A stretch of DNA of 64,000 bases from Gillisia sp. Hel_I_86 (lineage in GTDB: Bacteria > Bacteroidota > Bacteroidia > Flavobacteriales > Flavobacteriaceae), in assembly GCF_007827275.1 (NCBI RefSeq), contig NZ_VISE01000001.1, forward strand, positions 2,728,001 through 2,792,000, read 5' to 3'. How positions within the stretch are numbered: the first letter of the stretch is position 1; each line of letters opens with the position of its first letter. The notes beneath the pieces are model-generated. The model saw only the letters and a list, made by a program, of their open reading frames with translations. It made no database searches and was not told where the DNA came from. Positions 43,772-52,882 of this stretch are shown here, piece by piece. A program made the position numbers and the translations under genes.

Positions 43772-45580
43772 TCACGAATTGGTTTCATGTAAATTGGTCT
43801 TGGTGCTGCAAATTGTTCTTTCGGCATTTTCCAAAGATTTTTCAAATGCCATTAAATTGCTGCCTACTACTTGTTTATTCACCAATTCCCGATAGTATTC
43901 GATGCCCTCTAACATGTTGTTACAAAAACCTTCCCAGTTTTTAAGCATCCGTTTATCAGGATTTTGTGTACGGGCAATTTGTTTTTCAAGGAAATCGATA
44001 TAAAGTTCCAACTCCCGAACGAACATATGGGGCCTGTCTGTTTGGTACATAAGGTTGCGACGGCCATAAATATGTTCCGTCATTTCACGTAAAGTGGATA
44101 CCTGTGAAAAATTGACAATATTGGGACCGGGACATATAGTAACCGACTTTTGTTTTTTTAGGAATGGCACGTCATAATTGAGTGGGGCCGCGTTGCTAAG
44201 CCCAACGCAGAGGCATTCCTTACTAAGCAAATCTTCTTTTTGTTGTTGGTACTCTGTTTCAGGTAAACCGCTATCTTCCAACTGCTTTAGCTTCAATTTT
44301 TGATATTTTCGGGAAGCAGTGCAGATTGGCTTTTTGGTGAATTCTGTATTGGAAACCAAAAATTTCTCTGTACAGGGACTTCCAGGAACCCCTTTTTCAA
44401 TGCGGTTGAGCCTTTCCGTTTCTGCACTTGTACCTTTTAAATAATTAAAACCTACCCCAAGTGGGGATGACTGGCTCCTAATCACATCTTTTTCTTTAGA
44501 ATTTAACAGCAATTGCAACGTGTCCTTATCTACCGTAGTAGCTTCTGGACAAAGCAAGAATGGTGTTCCCCAACCTGTACTATCCACATTGTAATAATTG
44601 TGCAGCAAACTATCTTCCTCAGAGGTGCCAATTCCACCCTGTACGGTAATTTTTATGGGGTGGGGCTTGGAAAAGCCTTGTTGCCCTTTAGCCAATATAG
44701 CTGGGTTGTATAGGCTGAACAGGCTTTCCTGAAGGTCCTTCTTCTTTTCTTTAAATTCATTTAAAATTGGGCCCATTAGTAATCCTTGGGTTGCAAAAAC
44801 ATGCCCGCCACAGTTCAGCCCAGATTCAATCCTGAATTCGCTTACCCAAATCCCTTTTTTCGCCAAATATTTGCCCTGAATAAGCGCAGACCGGTAATCG
44901 CTTACCTTTATCACCACTTTTTTATGAAAATGCCCCCAGGAAATTGCATCAAATTCCCTGAAATCTTCCATATAATTGAACAATTTGGGGTTCATGCCCG
45001 CAGAGAAAATAACAGCAGAATTCTTTAAATCACTGGTAGCATAGGCCTTTAAAGCGGTAAGCGCATCTGAAGCATTCGGGATTGGGAGATCATCTTTGCC
45101 CAGATTGTCCTTGTCTACTTTGGTCATTATATTGACCTCTATTGCCCCGGGCTTCATTTTTTCTTTGAGTAGGTTCCCCAGGTTTTCCTTTTCTAAAGCA
45201 CTTTCTGTGAGTAGAAAATTTTGAAAAGCTTTTTTGAGGTCCCCGGTATCTGGAAGCATCTCAAAATACTTCATTATATCTGAACCCAGTGTGAAAGTAG
45301 AAGACTTGATTTTTTCAAATTCAGTATTCACCAGCCTTTGCATCAGGTTGAGGTAATTCGTAATTCGCTTTATACGGTAATCTTTTTCTTTGGTGCTTAT
45401 AGGTACATAGGTTTCGCCATTTTTCTGGGTATAATGCTTCCGCATTGTCTCTATTAAATTATCTTCAATGATGGAAATGGCTGAATTTATGCCAAAACAA
45501 GCCACTTTTATTGGGGAATCTATGGAATATGCCAGACCCATAACGGGTATGTGAAAATTGTGGGGTGATGATATTTGCAT
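43772..45580 (-). CDS. 602-residue protein of unknown function, possible FMN TIM-barrel
   Basis: No characterised family is recognised. The N-terminal two thirds begin IPVMGLAYSIDSPIKVACFG and include SGLNCGGHVFAT, ITVQGGIGTSEEDSLL and STGWGTPFLLCPEATTVD. The last two resemble the phosphate-binding loops of nitronate monooxygenase and other FMN TIM-barrel enzymes. The C-terminal third is Lys-rich and contains several cysteines (KPICTASRK, KECLCVGLSN, VTICPGPN). No signal peptide, so cytosolic. A perfect CRP/FNR-like palindrome lies 49 bp upstream. Context beside the nos genes suggests a role in nitrogen-oxide or anaerobic metabolism; this is inference. Confidence 0.6.
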   Translation of the reverse strand: MQISSPHNFHIPVMGLAYSIDSPIKVACFGINSAISIIEDNLIETMRKHYTQKNGETYVPISTKEKDYRIKRITNYLNLMQRLVNTEFEKIKSSTFTLGSDIMKYFEMLPDTGDLKKAFQNFLLTESALEKENLGNLLKEKMKPGAIEVNIMTKVDKDNLGKDDLPIPNASDALTALKAYATSDLKNSAVIFSAGMNPKLFNYMEDFREFDAISWGHFHKKVVIKVSDYRSALIQGKYLAKKGIWVSEFRIESGLNCGGHVFATQGLLMGPILNEFKEKKKDLQESLFSLYNPAILAKGQQGFSKPHPIKITVQGGIGTSEEDSLLHNYYNVDSTGWGTPFLLCPEATTVDKDTLQLLLNSKEKDVIRSQSSPLGVGFNYLKGTSAETERLNRIEKGVPGSPCTEKFLVSNTEFTKKPICTASRKYQKLKLKQLEDSGLPETEYQQQKEDLLSKECLCVGLSNAAPLNYDVPFLKKQKSVTICPGPNIVNFSQVSTLREMTEHIYGRRNLMYQTDRPHMFVRELELYIDFLEKQIARTQNPDKRMLKNWEGFCNNMLEGIEYYRELVNKQVVGSNLMAFEKSLENAERTICSTKTNLHETNS

Positions 45581-45628
45581 TATAATTAAGTTTTAATTTG
45601 TAAAGATGCTCAACCTTCCCTATCTATT

Positions 45629-45646
45629 ATATGACGTTGGTCATAT
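45629..45646. promoter_or_regulatory. CRP/FNR-like operator upstream of the 602-residue gene
   Basis: Perfect palindrome ATATGA-CGTTGG-TCATAT. On the minus strand a weak -7-like CATCTTTA (45601-45608) is exactly 20 bp away. It is the only site of the set whose -7 box lacks the initial T. Confidence 0.65.
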
Positions 45647-45841
45647 TTTGGCGGATTTATGATGATCCTTTCACACTATTTAGTTTGTATTTTATACCAG
45701 ATAAAAAATTAGGTAAAAATTGTATGTCCAGAATGTATTCTTCGAAAGATTTCTTCGCCTTATCGACAATTCCATAAATAACAGGGCCGAAATTATAATA
45801 CCTGTAAGTTTTATAAACCTTGCATGAAAAATTCTTGAACT

Positions 45842-46624
45842 TTAAAAATCCTTTCGTTTGGCCATCCTGTAAATAATTCCAGTTGGGATCAATACCCACA
45901 ATATCAACATGCCAATGGAAATTATTAACCCCAGGTTTGTGCCAAAGAATTTCTGAAAAACCGCACCGGTATATCCCAAAAGTGCCGAAATATCCAGTTT
46001 TAGTAAAATTAGTACCCGAGAAAGGTCCACGGGATTCAGCATGGTGGCAACAAGGGAGAATTTATCCAGCGGGTAATTTTCAAAATAAACCAAGGACATT
46101 AGGAACAGGCCATCATAGATTACTGCCATAAACAACCATAACAAAATTGCATATCCAAAACCTTTGATTTTATTTTCGTTGGCCAGCGCAATCACAAATG
46201 CCAGCGCGGTGAAAATAAAAGTAAGAAATGCCCCTGTTATCAGTAACAACGAAAAGTCCCAAATTGCGCTGCTGTTATATATACCGTAGAAAACAAAAGG
46301 CAGTCCCAGACCAATCACCAAACTCATGGCCAGCGAGGATGCCACCCCAAAATACTGCCCTAAAAAGATGGAACTACGCTTCACCGGTTGTGCAAGCAGG
46401 AGTTCGGTAAATTCCCGTGAATTATAATAATACATCACCCCAAAAATGGTTCCAATCAAAGGTACCAGGATAATGATCACATTCATTAATGTTATTACGG
46501 CTTTGGAAAGGTCGTTGTTTAGAAACAAGAGTACGATCCCCAATAATAAGTAAAAGAGAAAATATACGTAACTCCATCGGCTGCGTACCAAGTCAAAAAA
46601 ACTGTATTTTAATATTTTAAGCAT
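45842..46624 (-). CDS. nosY: nitrous-oxide reductase maturation ABC permease NosY
   Basis: A 260-residue membrane protein with six hydrophobic segments, the ABC-2 type permease that works with NosF and NosD to deliver sulfur for CuZ assembly in NosZ. The motif YYYNSREFTELLLAQPVKRSSIF-type loop is present (YNSREFTELLLAQPVKRSS). The ATG at 46624 overlaps the nosF end and is preferred over a GTG one codon earlier. Last gene of the nosDFY set. Confidence 0.9.
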   Translation of the reverse strand: MLKILKYSFFDLVRSRWSYVYFLFYLLLGIVLLFLNNDLSKAVITLMNVIIILVPLIGTIFGVMYYYNSREFTELLLAQPVKRSSIFLGQYFGVASSLAMSLVIGLGLPFVFYGIYNSSAIWDFSLLLITGAFLTFIFTALAFVIALANENKIKGFGYAILLWLFMAVIYDGLFLMSLVYFENYPLDKFSLVATMLNPVDLSRVLILLKLDISALLGYTGAVFQKFFGTNLGLIISIGMLILWVLIPTGIIYRMAKRKDF

Positions 46625-47327
46625 CACTTGTAGTTAAAATGGAGGCAATGGCATGTTCAAAGTCGGGCTGTTCGGTTTTGGTCTTTAATTCCCTGATACT
46701 GCCTTTAAAATATATTTTTCCTTCCAAGAGAAATACGATCTCGTCGGCTATTTCTTCCACAAAACCCATAATGTGGGAAGTGATGAGGATGGTTTTTCCT
46801 TTGGCTTTTTCGGCTTTAACAAGTTCTTTTAACCGAAGGTGCGAGATGGGGTCTAATCCTGATGTGGGTTCGTCCAAGATAATCAACGGACTATCGAACA
46901 TAAAGGTAAGCAACAGGTTTACTTTTTGTTTGGTGCCGCCGGAAAGGTTGCTTAATTTCTTATCCATAAAAGGACCTAAACGGAACAGCTCCATCAAATG
47001 CTGGTCTTCGGCTTTTTTTCCGGTGCGAAGGTCTTTAATCATATCAATGAGTTCCTTTACCTTTAAATTTCCAGGAAAATTCGCTATTTGCGGAAGGTAG
47101 TTGATCTCATTGCGATATTTCCAATGGTTTGTAACCATTTTGCCCGATAACTTAATATTCCCGGAATCTGGGATCACCATCCCCAATATGCTTTTTATCA
47201 GGGTTGTTTTTCCTGAACCATTAGGTCCCAACACCGCAAATATTCCACCCTGTTCAATTTCCAGGTCAATGCCTTTTAGCACCTGATTGGTGCCGAATTT
47301 TTTATGTAAATATTCAATTTGAATCAT
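46617..47327 (-). CDS. nosF: nitrous-oxide reductase maturation ABC ATPase NosF
   Basis: A 236-residue ATPase with Walker A LGPNGSGKTTLIKS, signature LSGGTKQKVNLL and Walker B LIILDEPTSGLDP. It overlaps nosD by 14 bp and nosY by 8 bp, so translation of the three is coupled. It powers the NosDFY transporter required for the CuZ centre of NosZ. Confidence 0.93.
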   Translation of the reverse strand: MIQIEYLHKKFGTNQVLKGIDLEIEQGGIFAVLGPNGSGKTTLIKSILGMVIPDSGNIKLSGKMVTNHWKYRNEINYLPQIANFPGNLKVKELIDMIKDLRTGKKAEDQHLMELFRLGPFMDKKLSNLSGGTKQKVNLLLTFMFDSPLIILDEPTSGLDPISHLRLKELVKAEKAKGKTILITSHIMGFVEEIADEIVFLLEGKIYFKGSIRELKTKTEQPDFEHAIASILTTSDA

Positions 47328-48576
47328 GGCGAACAGGTTTTAGCAGTGGATGTTCATCTAACAGGTCATTGGGTGTGAAGATGGGCGATACTTTTTCGGA
47401 AAAATCAATGATATCAATAAACAAACTGCGCAACAAAATGATTGTTTCGGGGGTACGGTTTACGATATACGAAAACAGTTTTACAGGCCGGTAAGGTACA
47501 TCTCCAATCCCATTTCGGTTTAAATCGTAGCCCGTATAATTGCTCCAGTGATTACGGTCGAATTTATTATCGTTGAGCCTGCTATTATAGGAAACATCAA
47601 AAGAATTGGAGAGAAAATTGTTCTCCTTAAAGATGTTGTGGTAGCAGGCACCACGTACTTTTACCGCCCAGCCGTTATTTTTAAAATCATTATGGGCATA
47701 GTTCACCCGGTTGGAGCCTTCAACATTGATCCCCACCGTGTTTTCTTCAAAAGTGTTGTGTGAGATTTCAGAATCGTTTATTTCTTTAAGCAACAATCCA
47801 AAAGCAGCCGAACCCCAGTTTTTTTTGAAAGTATTGTTTTTCATTATTATAAATTTGGAGAACATTACTGCCACGCCCGCGCCGTTATTTTCAAAAAGAT
47901 TATTTGTGTACGTGTCGTTGTTGGAAAACATAAAGTGCAAACCATACCGAAGATTTTCTGAACTTATATTTTCGTTAATTATGATTTCATCTGAAAATTC
48001 CAAATAAATACCGTCCCTAACTTTTTTGATTTTATTGCCACGAACTTCTACATTCCTGCAATACCAAAGCTGGATTCCGTTCCCAGAACTATATTCATTC
48101 TTCGCATCGCCAACAATAGTATTGTTAAAAACTTTACCATTCTTTGATTTTTCCAGATAAATGCCGAAAAAGAGACGTTCCAGTTTTAAATTTTGTAGTA
48201 GGAAATTTTCACTTTTTACTACCCGAACCGCAGCAAAATCTGTAGTGTAACTGGTTCCAACATTTACAATAGTTAGTCCGTCTATAGCAACATTATTAGC
48301 TTGAACAGTGATGATTTCCCCTTTGTTTTGCCCATCGATTACTGGATTGTTTATGCCTATAATTGTGAGTGGTTTAATAATCTCTATATTGAATTCATTG
48401 TAAATTCCTTTTTTTACGTAAATCGTATCGAAAGCAGTTGCTTTATCTACAGCTTCCGTGATGGAAGTAAATTCACAGGAAGCGCATACCTCTAGGTTTT
48501 GTGCAAAGGATGGTGAAAGCGAAAGCTTCAGTGTAATAATTGATATGTAGAGGAAGTTTTTCAAGATTTCGAGCAA
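47314..48576 (-). CDS. nosD: nitrous-oxide reductase maturation protein NosD
   Basis: A 420-residue periplasmic beta-helix protein with a Sec signal (SLSPSFAQ). Repeats of the NosD/CASH type run along the middle (EVRGNKIKKVRDGIYLEFSD, NNTFKKNWGSAAFGLL, GSNRVNYAHNDFKNNGWAV), then NHWSNYTGYDLNRNGIGD, which is typical of NosD. It delivers the sulfur or cofactor component to NosZ together with NosF and NosY. Confidence 0.93.
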   Translation of the reverse strand: MLEILKNFLYISIITLKLSLSPSFAQNLEVCASCEFTSITEAVDKATAFDTIYVKKGIYNEFNIEIIKPLTIIGINNPVIDGQNKGEIITVQANNVAIDGLTIVNVGTSYTTDFAAVRVVKSENFLLQNLKLERLFFGIYLEKSKNGKVFNNTIVGDAKNEYSSGNGIQLWYCRNVEVRGNKIKKVRDGIYLEFSDEIIINENISSENLRYGLHFMFSNNDTYTNNLFENNGAGVAVMFSKFIIMKNNTFKKNWGSAAFGLLLKEINDSEISHNTFEENTVGINVEGSNRVNYAHNDFKNNGWAVKVRGACYHNIFKENNFLSNSFDVSYNSRLNDNKFDRNHWSNYTGYDLNRNGIGDVPYRPVKLFSYIVNRTPETIILLRSLFIDIIDFSEKVSPIFTPNDLLDEHPLLKPVRHDSN

Positions 48577-48676
48577 ATTACAAGCTGCTATATGTTAATC
48601 CTATGACGACGGACAGGTTTTAAAATGCTTTTTTGGTTTGTGTGTGATGGACGTATTCTAAAAAAGAATTAGAACA

Positions 48677-48987
48677 TTATGTAGTTAGGTTGTATCCAAC
48701 TATCAAAAATTTGAAATTTTCAATAGCTTCTACCCAAAGCGGGTGATCTTTTTCAAAACTAAAATGTTGGTATCTGGCTAAGGTATAAACTTCTGCCATT
48801 ATATGAAAGCGTGTTTTTCTTTCAACATAAATAGATGGGCAGCCCTGGGGGAGCAATGTTTGGGATAAACCACTCCTTTTCTAAGGCTGTTAGATAAAAT
48901 ATCTAAATCTTTACCAGTTTTAATCTTTCCAATCCTTGGTTTATCGAAAGATTGTAGTTCTATAAGTTTTTCTATGCTGTACAACAT
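48677..48987 (-). pseudogene. small cupin-like protein, frameshifted
   Basis: The first frame from the ATG at 48987 reads MLYSIEKLIELQSFD... and LRKGVVYPKHCSPRAAHLF before a stop near 48799. The following sequence in another frame continues as EVYTLARYQHFSFEK and HPLWVEAIENFKFLIVGYN. Together they match the length and pattern of a small single-domain cupin (K-x4-P-x-H and a final HxxEA strand) with one frame change around 48800. It lies between nosL and nosD. Confidence 0.65.
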
Positions 48988-48997
48988 GCTTATTCTT

Positions 48998-49420
48998 CTA
49001 TTTATTAGTAATAGCTTCCCAATTATAAAGCTCCCCACCATATTGATTTTTGGCCCTTTTCGCATCTCCTTCTGAAGCAAACCCGGAAAGATTGGCACCC
49101 ATAGGGCTTGGTAATTGAGGACTGACCAAATATGTAGCCGTTTTGGCATTTATTAAAACTCCTGGATTTTCAAAATCATTGATTAGGTAAAGTTCATGAG
49201 AGGTGCCCTTGTTTTCTTCAGTATAATTGATCATGCATTCTATCGCATCAAAGTTGTAAGCTTTCCCTTTGGAATTTACCAGTTGGCCGGCATGTTGCTT
49301 ATCCACAATAGTCATTCTGCAAAATTCACAAGCTTCATTTCCATAATTTATTGGTTGTGGGCTAATTTCACAAGAAATCAATAATAGTGCGACTATTACT
49401 AAATAAATAGGGCTCTTCAT
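48998..49420 (-). CDS. nosL: copper chaperone lipoprotein NosL
   Basis: A 140-residue lipoprotein with Cys17 in the lipobox LLLISC. The NosL domain has the Cu(I)-binding region EACEFCRMTIVDKQHAGQL and a later YNFDAIECMINY and a YNWEAI end. NosL supplies copper to NosZ. The ATG at 49420 overlaps the upstream stop (TAATG) and places the signal peptide at the N-terminus, so it is preferred over the start at 49444. Confidence 0.93.
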   Translation of the reverse strand: MKSPIYLVIVALLLISCEISPQPINYGNEACEFCRMTIVDKQHAGQLVNSKGKAYNFDAIECMINYTEENKGTSHELYLINDFENPGVLINAKTATYLVSPQLPSPMGANLSGFASEGDAKRAKNQYGGELYNWEAITNK

Positions 49421-50040
49421 TATCTTGATTTTATTTGCTTCCATTCTTTTTTCCCTATAAAAAAAGCTACCAACGTGAGTAACATACCTGCAAACATAAG
49501 GTAAGCTCCTAATGAAGGAAAAGAATCCACATCAAAATTCAGCATTTTCTGGTGTCCAAAAAGGGGGGGCTTATAAGACATTGGCGTACCATCTGGATTC
49601 GTCATCTTCATAATTGCTCGGGGATCTAGATTAGTTCCATAATCTGTCAACCAGGTATTAAAATCGTACATTCCCAAAACTCCCAAAACAAACATTAATA
49701 CCAGCCAGCCCAAAACCCCCCAGTAATTTATTTTTCCGAAGAAACCTAAAATTCCTATAATTACCCCTAAAGCGGCCATGCCCCCGATAACGAGTGGGAA
49801 AATCCTGAATTCCCACATGGCTTCTGGCTTGGGTATTTTTTGCATACCTATGTAATGGTTTATCCCATCTATGTTTTGAATATCGAATTCTTGTACTCCT
49901 TTTATTCCTTCAATATAAATATCCATACCTAGGGGTTCTGGATATTGTGGAGCACCCAGCATAATGTTCCAAAGGGGAAATTTAAATAGCCCCAATAACA
50001 ATAAAGAACCAATGATCATTATGATACCTGCTTTTTTCAT
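49420..50040 (-). CDS. membrane protein of Bacteroidota nos clusters
   Basis: A 206-residue protein with about four hydrophobic segments (IIMIIGSLLLLGLF, FPLVIGGMAALGVIIGIL, YWGVLGWLVLMFVLGVLGM, AYLMFAGMLLTLVAFFIG) and a periplasmic loop after the first. I recognise it only as a conserved neighbour of clade II nosZ; a role in electron or copper supply is inferred. Coupled to nosL by TAATG. The ATG at 50040 (MKKAGII) is chosen because it puts the first membrane segment at the N-terminus. Confidence 0.75.
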   Translation of the reverse strand: MKKAGIIMIIGSLLLLGLFKFPLWNIMLGAPQYPEPLGMDIYIEGIKGVQEFDIQNIDGINHYIGMQKIPKPEAMWEFRIFPLVIGGMAALGVIIGILGFFGKINYWGVLGWLVLMFVLGVLGMYDFNTWLTDYGTNLDPRAIMKMTNPDGTPMSYKPPLFGHQKMLNFDVDSFPSLGAYLMFAGMLLTLVAFFIGKKEWKQIKSR

Positions 50041-50200
50041 GCTTTTTAAATTTGAACCTAAGTGGTACAAAGGTTGATCCTTAATGCCTCATCATTGAGG
50101 ATCCAATCCCCCAAGGCCTGCCTTGATTTTTTTAAAAGTATATTTCTCCCGAATTATCAAGACATACCTCGTGGGCTTGCCCGAGGCTCTTTATTAATCA

Positions 50201-50243
50201 TTTTTAAAAAAGACGGGGGCAATCATCAAAAAACCCCCGTCTT
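50201..50243 (-). terminator. intrinsic terminator of the cyc-fas1-nosZ transcript
   Basis: AAGACGGGGG (50210-50219) and CCCCCGTCTT (50234-50243) form a perfect 10-bp stem. On the minus strand the stem is followed by a run of T, so it terminates transcripts coming from nosZ, 57 bp upstream. It separates nosZ from the maturation genes. Confidence 0.85.
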
Positions 50244-50299
50244 GGGTACCACATGGAAATCATGGGGAACATGCATGTGGATTTTCAACTAATTATCTG

Positions 50300-52264
50300 T
50301 TAATCGTCCCCAAGGGACCAGCTAAGCTCAATATTGGAACTTTTTGGTGAAACTCTCACATAACCTTGCATTTCTTGGTGTAAGGCAGAACAGAAGTCTG
50401 TACAATAGAATGGCCATACCCCAACTTGTTTAGGTTCCCATACCAGGGTTTTAGTTTGACCTGGCATAATAAGCAACTCTGAATTGTTTGCACCAATCAT
50501 GGCAAAACCGTGTGGCACATCAAAATCTTGTTCATGGTTGGTAATATGGAAATACACTTTATCTCCTACTTTTATTCCTTCTATATTATCTGGAGTAAAG
50601 TGGCTACGTATCATGGTCATGTAAACATGTACTTCGTTACCATCCCGTTCTACCTTGGCATCATTAACAGAAAGCGCTGCGTATTCGTGCTTGTTTTCGG
50701 CCAATTTAAAGATCTTCTGAGAATTTTCTTTAATGATGCTTGCTGGAATTCCTGCTGCATAATGAGGCTCCCCATGGGTAGGGAAATCCAATAAGAGCTC
50801 CATTTTTTCTCCAGAGATATCAAATAATTGAGCTGAATGTTCTAATTCCGGTCCTGTTGGCAAATAACGATCTTTCGTGATTTTGTTCATAGAAACTGCA
50901 TACTTGCCAAACGGTTCTGCCGAATTCCCTCCAGGAATCATTACGTGTCCTACAGAATAATAATTTGGTTTACGGTCTATCACCTCACGCGTTTCCACAT
51001 CCCATTTTACAAGTTCTGAAGAGATAAAGAATGTTGTATAAGCATTTCCTTTTCCATCAAATTCTGTATGTAGGGGCCCTAATCCAGCTTGTTTTACTGT
51101 GCCCGATAAAATATCCTCAAAATTCAAGATTGGAATTCCATAAGCATCCCCGTCAAATTTCTTGTTTTCTATGGCATCAATCATTTTAGTAAAGGAATGT
51201 ACCGTTAGGTCGGCAGAAAGTTTTCCGTTCCCAATAATATATTCACCCGATGGATCTACATCTACGCCATGTGGGGATTTAGGGGTTGGAAGTAGGAATA
51301 CAGCACCTGGAACTTCTAGTGGATCTACTACCAAGACTTCTTTCATCATGGTTGAAGTGGCATTGTGCGTTTCATCGTCATATACATTGTGCGCATAATT
51401 TGCTGGCATTGTTTTTCCACCACCGTTGTTTACATATTCTTCGATTTTTTTCCAGTTTATCGCTGCAATAAAATCTTTGTCATTTTGAGAAGCGTTTACT
51501 TCCAAAAGGCTATTGGCCTCTTCGGTATTATACGTAGTAAAAAAGAACCAACCATGGGATTTTCCTCGTCCCGGGTGGGCAAGATCATAATTGAACCCAG
51601 GCATCAATAATTGGAACTTAATGTTCATCCTGCCTGTTTCCGGAGCTACACTAATAAAGGAAAGCGCACCTTTAAATTTTCCTTTATACTCCTTAATAGG
51701 CATATCTTGTTGGGGTACCGGTACCGAGAACCTGGTCCCTGCGACCACATATTCGGTATTTTCTGTCACGAAGGAAGAACTGTGGTTACCCGCAGAATTT
51801 GGAACCTCGATAATTTCGGTGGTTTCAAAAGTTTTCAAATCTATTTTTGCGATACGCGGGGTATTGTTCCCGTTTATAAAAATCCAGCGCCCATCCAGCT
51901 TTCCACTGGTTTGTGAAATATCGGGGTGGTGGGAATCGTCCCATGGAATAAAACCATGGGAAGTATTAAGCATTGGTTTTGTTTCTTCTGAATAACCATA
52001 CCCATTGGTGGGGAATTGAGAGAAAACGGGAATCTCTTTGAACATTCTACCAGATGGCAATCCGTAAACTGTTAAGTTACCACTGTACCCACCTGAAATA
52101 AAGGCGTAGAACTCATCATGGTCCCCTGGTGCCACATATACCTTTTCGGCTGCATTCGAAGCTAAAGCCCCACGATTGCCATCCTTTTTCTTGTTGTCAT
52201 TATCGCAACCAAAGAGACCAATTGTAAGCAAGAGCGATGCTATAATTTTTATTGATTTTTTCAT
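50300..52264 (-). CDS. nosZ: nitrous-oxide reductase, clade II, predicted lipoprotein
   Basis: A 654-residue periplasmic enzyme reducing N2O to N2. The N-terminus is a Sec signal ending in a lipobox with Cys20 (TIGLFGC), not the Tat signal of clade I. CuZ ligands visible include H112-H113 (DSHHPD), H161, H332 (KSPHGVDV), H399 (LGPLHTEFDG) and H476, with another His around 237-300. The C-terminal CuA domain has H585 (VPHGF), C621-x3-C625, H629 and M632. It lies after a FAS1 and a cytochrome c gene in one operon and ahead of a strong terminator. Confidence 0.97.
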   Translation of the reverse strand: MKKSIKIIASLLLTIGLFGCDNDNKKKDGNRGALASNAAEKVYVAPGDHDEFYAFISGGYSGNLTVYGLPSGRMFKEIPVFSQFPTNGYGYSEETKPMLNTSHGFIPWDDSHHPDISQTSGKLDGRWIFINGNNTPRIAKIDLKTFETTEIIEVPNSAGNHSSSFVTENTEYVVAGTRFSVPVPQQDMPIKEYKGKFKGALSFISVAPETGRMNIKFQLLMPGFNYDLAHPGRGKSHGWFFFTTYNTEEANSLLEVNASQNDKDFIAAINWKKIEEYVNNGGGKTMPANYAHNVYDDETHNATSTMMKEVLVVDPLEVPGAVFLLPTPKSPHGVDVDPSGEYIIGNGKLSADLTVHSFTKMIDAIENKKFDGDAYGIPILNFEDILSGTVKQAGLGPLHTEFDGKGNAYTTFFISSELVKWDVETREVIDRKPNYYSVGHVMIPGGNSAEPFGKYAVSMNKITKDRYLPTGPELEHSAQLFDISGEKMELLLDFPTHGEPHYAAGIPASIIKENSQKIFKLAENKHEYAALSVNDAKVERDGNEVHVYMTMIRSHFTPDNIEGIKVGDKVYFHITNHEQDFDVPHGFAMIGANNSELLIMPGQTKTLVWEPKQVGVWPFYCTDFCSALHQEMQGYVRVSPKSSNIELSWSLGDD

Positions 52265-52274
52265 GATTTAAAAT

Positions 52275-52859
52275 TTAATTTGAATTTTCGGGTAGGATTA
52301 CTTTATCTACTACGTGTACAATTCCATTTCCCGCAGGTACACTTGCCAATATTTTTGCGCCGCCCACATATACATCATCGCCTTTTACTTCCACCGGAAT
52401 ACTTTGATCACTGGCCTGGCCTAATTTTTTGAACTTTTTAAGGAATTCCTTATTATAATTCCCAGGGGTTACGTGATGTTTAAGGATATATGCCAGTTTT
52501 TCTTTGTTTTCTGGTTTCATTAAATCGTTCAATGTTTCTTCGGGCAACTCTTTAAAAGCTGCATCAGTAGGTGCAAACACCATAAGTGGCCCGGCATTTA
52601 CAAGGACATTTTCCAATTGGGCGGCCTGCACCGCTTTAACCAATATGGTATGATCTTTACTTCCAATGGCAATATCCAATACGGTAGGTTGAGACTCATC
52701 GTCTTTAATAAATGCCTGGCCTTGTCTTTCAGGAGCTTCAGAATTTGAAACTTCTGTAGGGTTTGTATCATCATTTTGTCCCGATTCCTTTTTCTCACCA
52801 CAAGAGATGAACAATAAAATCATCGCAAGAAGAAAGAAGGTTTGAAGTGTTGTTTTCAT
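52275..52859 (-). CDS. FAS1 (fasciclin) domain lipoprotein
   Basis: A 194-residue lipoprotein with Cys20 in LLFISC, an acidic linker of about 40 residues, then one FAS1 domain with the H1 and H2 blocks (VNAGPLMVFAPTDAAFKELP, YILKHHVTPGNY, IVHVVDKVILP). FAS1 domains mediate adhesion or protein assembly. It sits between the cytochrome c gene and nosZ (10 bp before nosZ), so a role in assembling or anchoring the N2O-reducing complex is plausible but not shown. Confidence 0.9.
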   Translation of the reverse strand: MKTTLQTFFLLAMILLFISCGEKKESGQNDDTNPTEVSNSEAPERQGQAFIKDDESQPTVLDIAIGSKDHTILVKAVQAAQLENVLVNAGPLMVFAPTDAAFKELPEETLNDLMKPENKEKLAYILKHHVTPGNYNKEFLKKFKKLGQASDQSIPVEVKGDDVYVGGAKILASVPAGNGIVHVVDKVILPENSN

Positions 52860-52882
52860 GGTTAGTTATATTTAGTTGAACA

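Noticed and set aside
45657-45899. 80-codon minus-strand frame between nosY and the 602-residue gene
   Set aside because: It begins with GTG inside nosY in another frame, shows no recognisable family and runs across the operator at 45629 only in part; probably chance.
48799-49149. 116-codon minus-strand frame overlapping nosL
   Set aside because: Its first half is an out-of-frame reading of nosL; only its end is meaningful, as the first part of the cupin relic listed separately.
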